Assembly: GCA_020632665.1 (NCBI GenBank)
Contig: JACKFC010000001.1
Coordinates: 186,001 to 250,000, forward strand
Origin: Deltaproteobacteria bacterium
GTDB lineage: Bacteria; Myxococcota_A; UBA9042
Length of the DNA stretch: 64,000 nucleotides
Reading direction: 5' to 3'
The translations under genes were made by a program, and so were the position numbers. Positions 18,306 through 26,959 of this stretch are shown in pieces. The notes below the pieces were generated by a model that made no database searches, was not told the origin of the DNA, and was given only the letters and a program-made list of their open reading frames with translations. The first letter of the stretch is position 1. Every line of letters begins with the position of its first letter.

Positions 18306-18830
18306 ATGATGTTCAAGATCGGTGATCGCGCTGTGTACCCTGGCCAGGGTGTCGCTGAGATCACGGGCATCGAGTCGAAGCAGATCTCGGGCGCGACCGT
18401 CGTGCTCTACATGCTCCGCGTGCTCGACAGCGACCGGAAGATCATGATTCCGGTCAGCAAGGTGAAGTCGGTCGGATTGCGCAAGGTCGTCGGTGACGAC
18501 GAGGTCGAGCGCGTCTACTCGGTCCTGCGCGAGCGGACCAAGACGGTCGATCGGCAGACCTGGAACCGCCGCTACCGGCGCTACGTCGAGAAGATCAACA
18601 CGGGCTCGCTCTACGACATCGCCGAGGTGATGCGCGACCTGAGCCGCCTGAAGTACACCAAGCCGCTCTCCTTCGGTGAGCGGAAAATGCTCGATCAGGC
18701 CCGTACGCTGCTGGTGAAGGAGCTCTCGGTGGCGCGCGCGTCGACCGAGGACGCCGTCACCGCCGAGCTCGACGCGATCATCGCAGCGAGCCAGGGCGAC
18801 GACGCGACGCCGACCGCCGCTTCGGCCTGA
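18306..18830 (+). CDS. CarD/CdnL-family RNA polymerase-binding regulator
   Basis: The 174-residue protein matches the CarD_CdnL_TRCF family. An N-terminal RNA polymerase-interacting Tudor-like domain (FKIGDRAVYPGQGVAEI, then PVSKVKSVGLR, residues 3-60) precedes an all-helical DNA-binding domain (WNRRYRRYVEKI, LKYTKPLSFGERKML). Such proteins bind RNA polymerase beta and stabilise open complexes, notably at rRNA promoters. Length and lack of an HMGA-like tail favour the CdnL type over Myxococcus CarD itself. The ATG at 18306 has GGGAG eight bases upstream; the second ATG at 18309 is less well placed. It probably forms a single-gene transcript, since the next gene is on the other strand. Confidence 0.93.
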   Translation: MMFKIGDRAVYPGQGVAEITGIESKQISGATVVLYMLRVLDSDRKIMIPVSKVKSVGLRKVVGDDEVERVYSVLRERTKTVDRQTWNRRYRRYVEKINTGSLYDIAEVMRDLSRLKYTKPLSFGERKMLDQARTLLVKELSVARASTEDAVTAELDAIIAASQGDDATPTAASA

Positions 18831-19007
18831 GCACCCGCACCGGCCACAGCCAACCCAAGAAGGGCGAGGTCTGCCACAGCCCGCTGGCCAACGAGAGCGC
18901 CGGGCTGAAGGGACGCCTGCGCGACATCGCCGTGCGCTGCTCCGCTTGCCGCGCCCGCCGCGGCAGCCGCGGCGGCGCTTGATGCTTTCCGCTGGGGCTG
19001 CGTCGCA

Positions 19008-19880
19008 TCAGCTGGCCCACAGGCGCAGGGCGACGGCGTCGGCGAGGGCAGCGTAGTCCGCGGAGCCGCGGGCATCGGGAGCAGCCGAGAAGATGGTGCG
19101 ACCCTCGAGCTGGGCGCCCGAGAGCGCCGTATTGACGCCGATCTCGACCGGCAGTGCCCAACCGGCGTAGCGATCTTCGACCGCGGCCCTGATCGCTGCG
19201 TTCTGCTTCACGTTGCGCCGGTCGACCCGGGTGTGCACCAGGCCCAAGACCTCGGGCGCGCGGCCGAAGGTCATATCGAGCGTGTGCAGCGTCTCGCGCA
19301 GCGCGTCGACGCCCTTGAGGCTCAGGATCGAGAGGTCGCAGGGCACCAGCACGCGGTCGGCTGCCGAGAGGGCGTTGAGAGTCAGCAGGCCCAGGTTCGG
19401 TGGGCAATCGAGGACCACGACGTCGTAGTGGCCGCGAACCTTTGCCAAGGCGCGGCGCAAGATCAGCTCACGGCCCATCTTGCCGGCCAGCGCGGTCTCG
19501 GTCTGGCCGAGCATCCGATCCGCGGCGCTGACGGAGAGCCCGGGAATATCGGTCTGCACGACGGCGCGCTCGAGGTCGGCCTCTTTGCCGAGCAGCACGT
19601 CGGAGAGCGAGGCGTCGGCGCCACCGCGCATGTGCGCCCGCAGGCTCGAGGCGACGTGGCCTTGTGCGTCGAGGTCGAGCAGCAGGACCCGGCGCTCGTG
19701 GCGCTCGGCCAATGCCGCGGCGACGTGGACGGCGGTGGTGGTCTTGCCGACGCCGCCCTTCTGCGCGGCGACCGCGAGGACCATCCCCCCGCCTTCGCCC
19801 TCACCGAGCAACGCCCGTCCGACCGGGACGCGAAGCGCCGCAGCTCGAAGCCGATTCGAAAAATCCGACACCATCGTCAT
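19008..19880 (-). CDS. ParA/Soj-family ATPase
   Basis: The 290-residue protein carries the deviant Walker A of ParA/MinD ATPases, KGGVGKT (41-47), the A' motif LLLDLDAQGH, and Walker B VVVLDCPPNLG. Members use an ATP-dependent dimer on DNA or membrane to position plasmids, chromosomes or protein clusters. No parB or centromere-like repeat lies next to it, so an orphan positioning role is as likely as chromosome partition. The start at 19880 is preferred because GGAGG lies five bases upstream; a GTG at 19892 in the same frame is weaker. It is 105 bases behind the TolA-like gene, on the same strand. Confidence 0.88.
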   Translation of the reverse strand: MTMVSDFSNRLRAAALRVPVGRALLGEGEGGGMVLAVAAQKGGVGKTTTAVHVAAALAERHERRVLLLDLDAQGHVASSLRAHMRGGADASLSDVLLGKEADLERAVVQTDIPGLSVSAADRMLGQTETALAGKMGRELILRRALAKVRGHYDVVVLDCPPNLGLLTLNALSAADRVLVPCDLSILSLKGVDALRETLHTLDMTFGRAPEVLGLVHTRVDRRNVKQNAAIRAAVEDRYAGWALPVEIGVNTALSGAQLEGRTIFSAAPDARGSADYAALADAVALRLWAS

Positions 19881-19985
19881 GACGTCCTCCACGCCGCCGC
19901 CGCCCCCTCGGATGGGGGCTTGCGAGCCTGCTCGTCGTGAAGAGGACCTTGGATCGAGGTCGCGCGCGGGGCAAAAAAAGAGCCG

Positions 19986-20936
19986 TCAGCCGCCGCGGAG
20001 CTCGACCACCAGACCGCGCGAATTGATCTCTTCGAGCACGTGCGGCGGCGGCTCGGGCAGGCTGCGGATGCCGGCCTTGTAGCCGGTCATCAGCGAGCGA
20101 ACGGTGTCGTCGAAGGCGTCGTTGCCGCTCTTCTTGCTGATCTGGAATTCGAGCACGCGGCCGGTGGCGGTCATCCGGCGCACGATGACCTTGGCGCGCA
20201 GCTCTTTGCGCAGCCACGGCGGGACGCTGCCGGGCAGGACGAAGGCCTTCTGCATGGCGATCCGGACCTCGCGGACGTAGGCCGAGCCACTGCGTGCGAC
20301 CAGGCCGTCGCCGCCCCGCTGGCCGGTCTTGGTGCCGAGGATCTTGCCGAGCTTGTTGCGTCGCGCCTCGCCCTCGTCGCCGCCCTTGAGGATCTTGTCG
20401 AGCTTGTTGTCCGCGCCACGGACCAGCTTTTCGACCGTCTCGACGCGCTTCTGCTCGGTCTTCGGCGGCGCGGCCGGCTTGCTGGCCTCTTCGGTGCGGG
20501 TGCCGTCGGCCTCGCCCAGGCGCTCGACGATCTCCGCTTCGAGCAGATCGACCAGAACCTCGGGTGGCGGCTCGACCTCGCGGCGCATCAGCCGACGCAG
20601 CGGCTCTGGGCAGCGTCGCGAGCCAGGGAGCTCGTCGTCGGCCGGCGGCGGCACGGCGCGGCGCGGCTGCTTCTCGCCGAGGCAGGCTGGGCTGACGACC
20701 GAAGCGCAGCCGCGATCTTCGCCCGCCTCTGCAGCACGGGCGGCGGCCTCGACGGCGAGCGGATGCTGCGCAGGAGCGAGGATGACGGCCAGGCCGATGG
20801 CGGTGTGCGCGCCGAGCACGACGACGGCGCCGACCCAACGCGCCCGCTTCAGCAGACGCGCCGACGCCGCAGCCAACACCGCGGGTTGCAGCCCGGGCGG
20901 CAGCGACGGATCGGGTGCCAGCGCGGAGCGGCTCAC
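19986..20936 (-). CDS. TolA/TonB-like energy transducer
   Basis: The 316-residue protein starts at a GTG that overlaps the stop of the preceding TolR-like gene (GTGA). A single membrane anchor (about 34-53) is followed by a long charged and Lys-rich linker (about 130-225). The C-terminal domain, from about 235, has the TolA/TonB C pattern (MQKAFVLPGSVPPWLRKELRAKVIV and later VLEFQISKKSGN) with the last strand missing an obvious YP motif. In such systems the protein spans the periplasm and passes proton-driven force from TolQ/TolR or ExbB/ExbD to outer-membrane partners. No Pal or TolB is in the window, so TolA or TonB function cannot be decided. Confidence 0.78.
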   Translation of the reverse strand: MSRSALAPDPSLPPGLQPAVLAAASARLLKRARWVGAVVVLGAHTAIGLAVILAPAQHPLAVEAAARAAEAGEDRGCASVVSPACLGEKQPRRAVPPPADDELPGSRRCPEPLRRLMRREVEPPPEVLVDLLEAEIVERLGEADGTRTEEASKPAAPPKTEQKRVETVEKLVRGADNKLDKILKGGDEGEARRNKLGKILGTKTGQRGGDGLVARSGSAYVREVRIAMQKAFVLPGSVPPWLRKELRAKVIVRRMTATGRVLEFQISKKSGNDAFDDTVRSLMTGYKAGIRSLPEPPPHVLEEINSRGLVVELRGG

Positions 20937-21502
20937 TTCGCGGCGCCCCCTGCGGCCTTGGGTGCCTCGGTGACGAGGCCGAAATGCTGGATGCCGGCGC
21001 GGCGCATGCGCGCCATCAAGCGCAGCACTTCGTCGTAGCTCAGCCGGCGATCCGCCTTGAAGTGGACGTCGCGCAGGCCGCCCGGCGCGGCCTTGGCCAG
21101 CGCCGCCTCGAAGGTGTCGAGGCAGCTGTCGAAGTGGTCGAGGCCCTTGCAGGCGACGAGCAGCTTCTGGTCGAGGAAGATGCGGCGCTGGCCGTCGATG
21201 GCGAGGACCGGCTTGCCCTGCTTGCCGCCGGCGATGATGCGGTCCGCCTCGGCCTTGGGTAGGTCGATCGGGACCTGATTCTGGTCGTCCGGCGGCGCGT
21301 CGACCGCGGCGATCTCCTCGCTGACGACCTGGCGCAGCGTCTCGGCTTCGCGCGAGAGGCGCGCGGTCTCCACCGAGCTGGCGGTCATGAAGATCACCAA
21401 GAGCACCAACATCACGTCGACCAGCGGCGTGACGTTGATCTCCGCCAGCGTGCTCTGCGCGATGCGTCCGCGGCCTCCGCCGCCTCCGACCGACATGCCC
21501 AT
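20933..21502 (-). CDS. ExbD/TolR-family protein
   Basis: This 189-residue protein has the hallmark N-terminal segment INVTPLVDVMLVLLVIFM (about residues 22-39), which contains the conserved Asp of the proton path in the single transmembrane helix. A periplasmic domain follows, with a middle insertion rich in charged residues (about 50-100) and a C-terminal ExbD-like fold (KADRRLSYDEVLRLMARMRRAG). It starts nine bases after the TolQ-like stop and overlaps the next gene by four bases, so the three genes are very likely cotranslated. It assembles with the ExbB/TolQ pentamer as the stator. Confidence 0.9.
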   Translation of the reverse strand: MGMSVGGGGGRGRIAQSTLAEINVTPLVDVMLVLLVIFMTASSVETARLSREAETLRQVVSEEIAAVDAPPDDQNQVPIDLPKAEADRIIAGGKQGKPVLAIDGQRRIFLDQKLLVACKGLDHFDSCLDTFEAALAKAAPGGLRDVHFKADRRLSYDEVLRLMARMRRAGIQHFGLVTEAPKAAGGAAK

Positions 21503-21511
21503 GGCGCACTC

Positions 21512-22216
21512 CTATCGGCCGGTGCGCTCGAGGCGCGCCACACGGTTGATGAGGTCGAGACCGAAGCCGTCGAGATCGGTGACGATCTTGCGGACCATGC
21601 GGGAGATCGTGTTGTAGCCGATCACGGCCGGGATCGCGGCGAGCAGGCCGACCGCGGTGGCGACCAGCGCCTCGGCGATGTGCGGCGCGACCGTGGTCAG
21701 CACGCTGCCGCTGTCCGAGAGGTTGCCGAACGCCATCATGATGCCCCAGACCGTGCCGAAGAGGCCGATGAAGGGGGCGGCGGAGGCGACCGAGCCGAGC
21801 ACGCCGAGGCCGTTTTCCAGCTCGTCGACCAGCGGCTCTGCCGAGCGGCGCAGGACGCGCTCGACGGCGTGCAGGTCGACGGCTTCATCCTCACCGTAGC
21901 GGGCGATCTCCTTCAGCACCGCGATCAGCAGCTTGAAGTGTGGCAGCGCGACGTGCGCCTTCAGCGCCTCGGCGGCGGTCGCGAGGTCGTCGTGCCTGGC
22001 GAAGCCGTTGCGGAAGGACTCGATCTGCTTGCGGAGCTGCAGCAAGGCCCAGGCACGCGCGCCGATCACGAACCAGGTCAGCACGCTCATCAGCACGAGC
22101 AAGATCAGGACCGCGAGCACCATCCCGCGCGACTGCACCGCGGCGGAGAGGGGATCGATCTGGACTTGCGCGAGCAAGGCGCCGGCAGAGGGAAAGAGGG
22201 CGATCTCCAACATCAT
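21512..22216 (-). CDS. ExbB/TolQ-family proton channel protein
   Basis: The 234-residue protein has three hydrophobic segments at about 31-52, 135-158 and 180-203. The MotA/TolQ/ExbB signature is IGLFGTVWGIMMAF, with the following conserved helix IAEALVATAVGLLAAIPAVIGYN. It forms the inner-membrane channel that, with the TolR-like protein, uses the proton gradient to energise the TolA-like transducer encoded next. Length fits TolQ/ExbB. It heads a three-gene cluster with tight spacing; the HExxH peptidase gene ends 62 bases upstream and may be in the same transcript. Confidence 0.92.
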   Translation of the reverse strand: MMLEIALFPSAGALLAQVQIDPLSAAVQSRGMVLAVLILLVLMSVLTWFVIGARAWALLQLRKQIESFRNGFARHDDLATAAEALKAHVALPHFKLLIAVLKEIARYGEDEAVDLHAVERVLRRSAEPLVDELENGLGVLGSVASAAPFIGLFGTVWGIMMAFGNLSDSGSVLTTVAPHIAEALVATAVGLLAAIPAVIGYNTISRMVRKIVTDLDGFGLDLINRVARLERTGR

Positions 22217-22278
22217 CGAATCCTACCGAGGGCCGTCGATCGGCCGCGCCGGCAGGCTCCCCGTTGGTAGATCCCGTG

Positions 22279-23946
22279 TCAACGCCCCGCGCGCCGGCCA
22301 CGGGCGCGCCAGAGCGCAGCCTCGTCGCCGCGGCCGAGCTTTTCGCTCGCCGCCGCACCGAGCGCGTGCACGCCGGGATCGAAGGGGTTGAGGTGGAGGG
22401 CGTCTTCGGCGTGGTGCAGCGCACGTTCGGCGTCGCCGGCGGCCAGCGCGACCTTGCCCGCGACCAGAACCAGCGGCGCGTGCTGCGGGAAGCGGGCCAG
22501 CGCGCGGTCGACCTCGCGCGCGGCGTCGTCGAGTCGGCCGATGGCGAGCAGCGCGCGGGCCAGCCGGGTCGACATCAAGACGTCCGCCGGCGCGCCCTTG
22601 GCCCGGGCGCGCTGGTATTCCAGCACCGCGGCGAGCGGGCGTTCGAGCGCGAGCAGCCGGTCGCCGAGCTCGACGTAGCGCTGGCCGCGCTGGTTGGTCT
22701 CCTGCTTGCCGGCGTCGCCCTTGAAGGCGAGCGGCAACGACGGCTCGGCGTCCGCCGGTGGCGCTTGGTAGCCGGCGCCGCGGCGCAGCGCGCTCCACCA
22801 AGTCGATTGCCAGCGGGCCGTCGTCCCGCCGGTCCACGCGGCGAGGGCCTCGTCCTCGTCCTGCCCCGCGGCGAAGTGGCCGAGCAGCCCCGCCACGGTG
22901 CGCTGCTCGTCGGCGAGCAGCCACGCGAGCAGGTGGTGGACCTCGGCGAAGGCGAGCTGCGCCTTCTCCTGGCTCGGCAGCGCGGCGATGCTCGGGCTCA
23001 TCTGCCGCAACGTGACGAATGCGCGCCGCCGCCGGGCGCGGTCGAGCAGGACCCGCTCCTCGAGGTCGAGCGCCTTGGGGTCGGCACCGCGCCAGAGCCC
23101 TTCGTGCGAGCGCGCCAGGGCCTCGTGCAGCCAGACCGGCACGCGATCGCTGCCGCGGCGGGTCACCAGCAGGTGAATGAGCTCGTGCACGACGGTATCG
23201 GCCCACGGGTAGCCGAAGACCAACGCGCGCGGGCTGGTGACCATCAAGCGGTTGTATTTGCAGACGGCGATGGTGCCGCTGGCTTTGATCTGCGCTTCGG
23301 TCAGCCCGGTCGTCTCGGCGAGCTGGCTCGGGCGGGCATAGATCAGCACACGGATCGGCGCCGCCGGCAGGGGACCGAAGACCTTGGTCAACGCCGGCGC
23401 CGCGCGCCGCAACACCGCGTCGAGCAGCGGCAGCAAGAGCTCGTCGGGGCCGGGTTCGACCCAGACCTCGAAGCTGCCGTCGACGATCGGGACCCGCTTG
23501 GCATTCGCCGTGATCGTGGCGCTGGCGCTGGCGACGGCGGCCAGCCCGGCGGCCCGCTTGCGCAGGACCGGCGGCGCGCTCTCGTCGGCAGCGAGCGCGC
23601 CGAGCAGCAGGGCCGCCTCTTCGTGCCGCGCTTCGAGCAGGGCGAGGCTGCCCTCGGCGAAGCGGAGGGTGAATCCGGCCCCCGCCGAAGCGCTGATCGC
23701 GTCGAGGACGCCGCGGATGCAGACCGGATCTTCGCGGCCGAGGCACTCACCGAGGCGCTGACCGAGCTGCTGCACCGCCGGCTCGGCCGCCACAGCGACG
23801 GCGGGCGCAGTGATGGCGGGCGCGACGGCGACGACGACGGCGAGCAGCAGCGTGAAGCAGAGCCAGCGTCGACCACACCCAGCGCGGCCAGCGGCGCCGA
23901 AGAGGCCGCCGGTGCGGGTCTGCAGACGGGGACGGAGACGGGACAC
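22279..23946 (-). CDS. Secreted HExxH zinc peptidase (MA-type) with C-terminal TPR-like repeats
   Basis: The 555-residue protein has an N-terminal signal or anchor (about 28-53). A gluzincin-like active site is H254-E255-L-I-H258, and E275 (in WLHEALA) is the likely third zinc ligand, as in peptidase MA-like proteins. About 130 residues at the C-terminus look like TPR helices (LARALLAIGRLDDAAREVDRAL and similar). It should be a periplasmic or envelope metallopeptidase; the substrate is unknown. The GTG at 23946 is preceded by GGAGG four bases away. It diverges from the S41 protease gene, and the two share a short intergenic region. Confidence 0.75.
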   Translation of the reverse strand: MSRLRPRLQTRTGGLFGAAGRAGCGRRWLCFTLLLAVVVAVAPAITAPAVAVAAEPAVQQLGQRLGECLGREDPVCIRGVLDAISASAGAGFTLRFAEGSLALLEARHEEAALLLGALAADESAPPVLRKRAAGLAAVASASATITANAKRVPIVDGSFEVWVEPGPDELLLPLLDAVLRRAAPALTKVFGPLPAAPIRVLIYARPSQLAETTGLTEAQIKASGTIAVCKYNRLMVTSPRALVFGYPWADTVVHELIHLLVTRRGSDRVPVWLHEALARSHEGLWRGADPKALDLEERVLLDRARRRRAFVTLRQMSPSIAALPSQEKAQLAFAEVHHLLAWLLADEQRTVAGLLGHFAAGQDEDEALAAWTGGTTARWQSTWWSALRRGAGYQAPPADAEPSLPLAFKGDAGKQETNQRGQRYVELGDRLLALERPLAAVLEYQRARAKGAPADVLMSTRLARALLAIGRLDDAAREVDRALARFPQHAPLVLVAGKVALAAGDAERALHHAEDALHLNPFDPGVHALGAAASEKLGRGDEAALWRARGRRAGR

Positions 23947-24061
23947 GGAACCTCCAACACGGGCGAGCGAAGCCTAGCGCGTCCGTCGCCTGCGCGCGAT
24001 GGCGCAGGCGCAGCCGTACCGCTATCCTCGCCGCGCCGCGACCCCGCGGCCGGAGGCGAGC

Positions 24062-26953
24062 GTGCGCGAACGCGCGATTCGAGGCGGATTGGCGGCCGTG
24101 GCCGCGCTGGTCGCGGTGCTGGCGATGCAGACGATGCTCGCCGCGCCGCCGGCCCCGGAGCAGCCTGTCGCCCTGCAGGTGGCGGTGCCCGATCCGCTGG
24201 CGCCGCTGCTGGTCGACAGCCACGCCCGCGAGCGCCGCGACCGCGACCGCGCCATCCGCCGCCTCGGCGAGCTGCGGATCGGCTCACAGGCGCTCGACAA
24301 GGTGCGCAAGCGCTACGTCGATCCCGGCCGCGTCGAGCCGGCCGAGATGCTGCACGCCGGCCTGCGGGCGCTGCTCCCGGCGGTCCCGCCGCTGCGCATC
24401 GAGAAGAGCGCCGACGGCTACGATCTCCGCATGGGCGAAGAGCGCATGCACGTCGACTCCGCCGAGATCACCGACCTCTTCCGCCTCGACCGGGCCCTGC
24501 TCCGGGCGATGCGCTTCCTGGCCCAGCGGCTGGGTCCGGAGGTCCACCCGGCCAACCTCGAATATATCGCCGTCAACGGGATGCTGCGGACCCTCGACCC
24601 CTATTCGCGGATGTTGGACCCCGACGCCTGGCGCGAGATGCAGACCCACACCGGCGGCACCTTCGGCGGCCTCGGCATCCGCATCCTCGTGGTCGAGGGC
24701 GTGCTGACGGTGGTCGGCGTGATCGAGGGCTCGCCGGCGGCGCAGGCCGGGTTGGAGCAGCAGGACCAGATCGTCCAGATCGACGGCGAAGACACGCTGA
24801 ATATGAGCGTCGACGACGCCGTCGCGCGGCTCCGTGGCAAGGTGGGCGTCGCCGCCGAGCTGATGGTGATGCGCAAGGATTGGAAGGAGCCACGGCCCTT
24901 CCGCGTCGTGCGCGCGGTGATCCAGCTCAAGAGCGTCGAGGGGCGGCTGCTCGACAACGGCGTCGGCTACGCCCGGATCAAATCCTTCCAACGCGGCACG
25001 GCGAAGGAGTTGGCCCGGCAGATCGCCCTGCTCGACGAAGACGGCGCCGGCCGCGGCCTGGTCCTCGACCTGCGCGGCAACCCGGGCGGCCTGTTGGAAG
25101 AAGCGGTGCGGGTCGTCGACCTCTTCCTCGAAGCGCGCACCGTCGTCGCCACGGTCGGCCATGGCGCGCGGCGAGAGGAGCGGCGCAGCAAAGACGGCGG
25201 GCCGGGCCTGGAGCTGCCGCTCGCGTTGCTGGTGGATCGCCGCTCGGCGAGCGCTTCGGAGATCGTCGCCGGCGCGCTGAAGCATTTCGATCGGGCCGTG
25301 ATCCTCGGCGAGCGCAGCTACGGCAAGGGCACGGTGCAGGTGCCGTTCGAGATCGGCGACGGCGCGCTGAAGCTCACGGTCGCGCAATATCTGGTTGGCG
25401 GCGAAGGCGTGATCCAGGGCCGCGGCGTGACGCCAGACGTCGAGATCAACTTCCAGACCGTCCGCCGCAACCGGGTCTCGCTCTTCGACCCGTCGGTCAG
25501 CCGGCGGCGCACCGAGGGCGAGGAACAAGGCGAGCGGGCGGCACATCGGCTGCGCATCCAGATCCCGATCGCCTCCGAGCGCCGTCCGGAAGAGCGGAGC
25601 AGCCCCGCGGCGTTCCGCGACGCCGAGCCGATCCGCCGGGCTGCCGAGCTGCTGCGCCGGGTCGGCGAGTCGACCGCGTCGGCGTCGCTGGCGCAAGCCA
25701 CGGCCACCATCGCCGAGATGCAGGAGCAGGACGACCGCTCGCTGACCGTGGCGTTGACCCGGGTCGGGGTCGATTGGCGCCGCGGTCCGCGGGCGAGCGA
25801 CGCCCGGCTGGCGTTGACGATCGGTCGCCCGGGCGAGGGCGCCGTCTTTACCGCGCGGGCCGGCGCGGCGACGACGGTGCCGGTCACGGTGCGCAACCTC
25901 GGCAACGAGACGCTCTACCGCGTGATGGTGCAGACCCGCAGCGACGCCGGCGCCTTCGACGGCATCGAGGCCGCGGTCGGTCGGCTCGCGCCGGGCCGCT
26001 CGCGGACGGTCTCGTTGCGCTTGCGACCCTCGCGCCGCCACCTCGACGTGGTGGTGCCGATGCAGGCCGTGGCGATGGCCGAGGGCGCACCGCTCGGCGC
26101 CAGCGTCGACGCCACGGTGCGGGTGATCGGTCGACCGCGACCGAAGCTCGATTTCCGCTACCACCTCGACGCGGCGGACGGGGTCCTCGAGCCGGGGCGG
26201 CGGGCGACGCTGCGGGTCGAGGTGCGCAACGACGGCGACGGCCCCTCGCGCCGCACGGTCGTGAGCCTGCGCAGCCTCGCCGGCACACGGCTGCACCTCG
26301 AGGTCGGCAAGGCGGACCTCGGCAGGCTCGAGCCCGGCGCGACGGCCACGGCGGAGCTGATCGTGGTCGGCGGCGACGGCAATGGCCGCACCAGCGGCCT
26401 CTTGGAGGCGCGGCTGACCCTGACCGACGAGTCGTCCGGTGAATCGCGCAGCGCACGCGTCGTGCTCGGCTGGCGGCGCAAGGGCCAGGAACGGCGCGCC
26501 GAGGCGATCGCGCAGGTGATCTCCGAGCGCGCCAAGCGCTGGAACCTGGCGCCGACGATTCGGGTCGACGCGGCGACCGACGCCGGCGCCCCGCCCGTGC
26601 AGGGAGACGCCGCCGCGGTGCCGCCCGCCGCCGCGGCGACGGTGGACGCCGACGATCCGACCGCGGCCTACCGGATCACGCCGCTGAAGGCGCCGTGCCG
26701 GCTCCACTTGCGCGGCGAGGTCGCCTTTCCCAGCGGTCCGCGGCACGAGCGTTGGGCCGTGGTGAACATCGGCAGCGAGAAGCGCGTCTACCTGAGCGGG
26801 GCCGGCCAGGGGTCGGTCCGCCTGGACCATACGGTCGAACTCGCGGCCGGATTGCAGCGCGTGACCATCGTCGCGCAGGCAGGACGCGACCGGCTGGCGC
26901 AGCGCGCGCTGCTGGTGCATTGTACGGCGGTTGACGCCGTTTCCGAGGAGTGA
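24062..26953 (+). CDS. S41-family C-terminal processing protease with PDZ and two Ig-like domains
   Basis: The GTG at 24062 is preferred because CGGAGGCGAGC precedes it and the signal anchor follows at once; an ATG at 23999 has no ribosome binding site. Of 963 residues, a PDZ domain lies at about 195-270 (GGLGIRILVVEG, GSPAAQAGLEQQD). The S41 core follows, with LDLRGNPGG and the catalytic pair S397 (SASASEI) and K422 (ERSYGKGTVQ), 25 residues apart as in CtpA/Tsp. The last 450 or so residues go well beyond the usual length and contain two CARDB-like repeats (TVPVTVRNLGNETLY and TLRVEVRNDGDGPSR). It probably cleaves envelope proteins at the C-terminus. The PEGA protein follows by six bases. 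Confidence 0.9.
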   Translation: MRERAIRGGLAAVAALVAVLAMQTMLAAPPAPEQPVALQVAVPDPLAPLLVDSHARERRDRDRAIRRLGELRIGSQALDKVRKRYVDPGRVEPAEMLHAGLRALLPAVPPLRIEKSADGYDLRMGEERMHVDSAEITDLFRLDRALLRAMRFLAQRLGPEVHPANLEYIAVNGMLRTLDPYSRMLDPDAWREMQTHTGGTFGGLGIRILVVEGVLTVVGVIEGSPAAQAGLEQQDQIVQIDGEDTLNMSVDDAVARLRGKVGVAAELMVMRKDWKEPRPFRVVRAVIQLKSVEGRLLDNGVGYARIKSFQRGTAKELARQIALLDEDGAGRGLVLDLRGNPGGLLEEAVRVVDLFLEARTVVATVGHGARREERRSKDGGPGLELPLALLVDRRSASASEIVAGALKHFDRAVILGERSYGKGTVQVPFEIGDGALKLTVAQYLVGGEGVIQGRGVTPDVEINFQTVRRNRVSLFDPSVSRRRTEGEEQGERAAHRLRIQIPIASERRPEERSSPAAFRDAEPIRRAAELLRRVGESTASASLAQATATIAEMQEQDDRSLTVALTRVGVDWRRGPRASDARLALTIGRPGEGAVFTARAGAATTVPVTVRNLGNETLYRVMVQTRSDAGAFDGIEAAVGRLAPGRSRTVSLRLRPSRRHLDVVVPMQAVAMAEGAPLGASVDATVRVIGRPRPKLDFRYHLDAADGVLEPGRRATLRVEVRNDGDGPSRRTVVSLRSLAGTRLHLEVGKADLGRLEPGATATAELIVVGGDGNGRTSGLLEARLTLTDESSGESRSARVVLGWRRKGQERRAEAIAQVISERAKRWNLAPTIRVDAATDAGAPPVQGDAAAVPPAAAATVDADDPTAAYRITPLKAPCRLHLRGEVAFPSGPRHERWAVVNIGSEKRVYLSGAGQGSVRLDHTVELAAGLQRVTIVAQAGRDRLAQRALLVHCTAVDAVSEE

Positions 26954-26959
26954 TCGACG

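Noticed and set aside
18827..18982. A short frame after the CarD-like gene containing a CSAC cysteine pair
   Set aside because: There is no ATG, GTG or TTG start; it would need a CTG overlapping the stop, and no family or ribosome binding site supports it.
21940..26442. A 1,500-codon plus-strand frame across tolQ, the HExxH peptidase and the S41 protease genes
   Set aside because: It is Arg-rich and shadows three genes with clear motifs in other frames.
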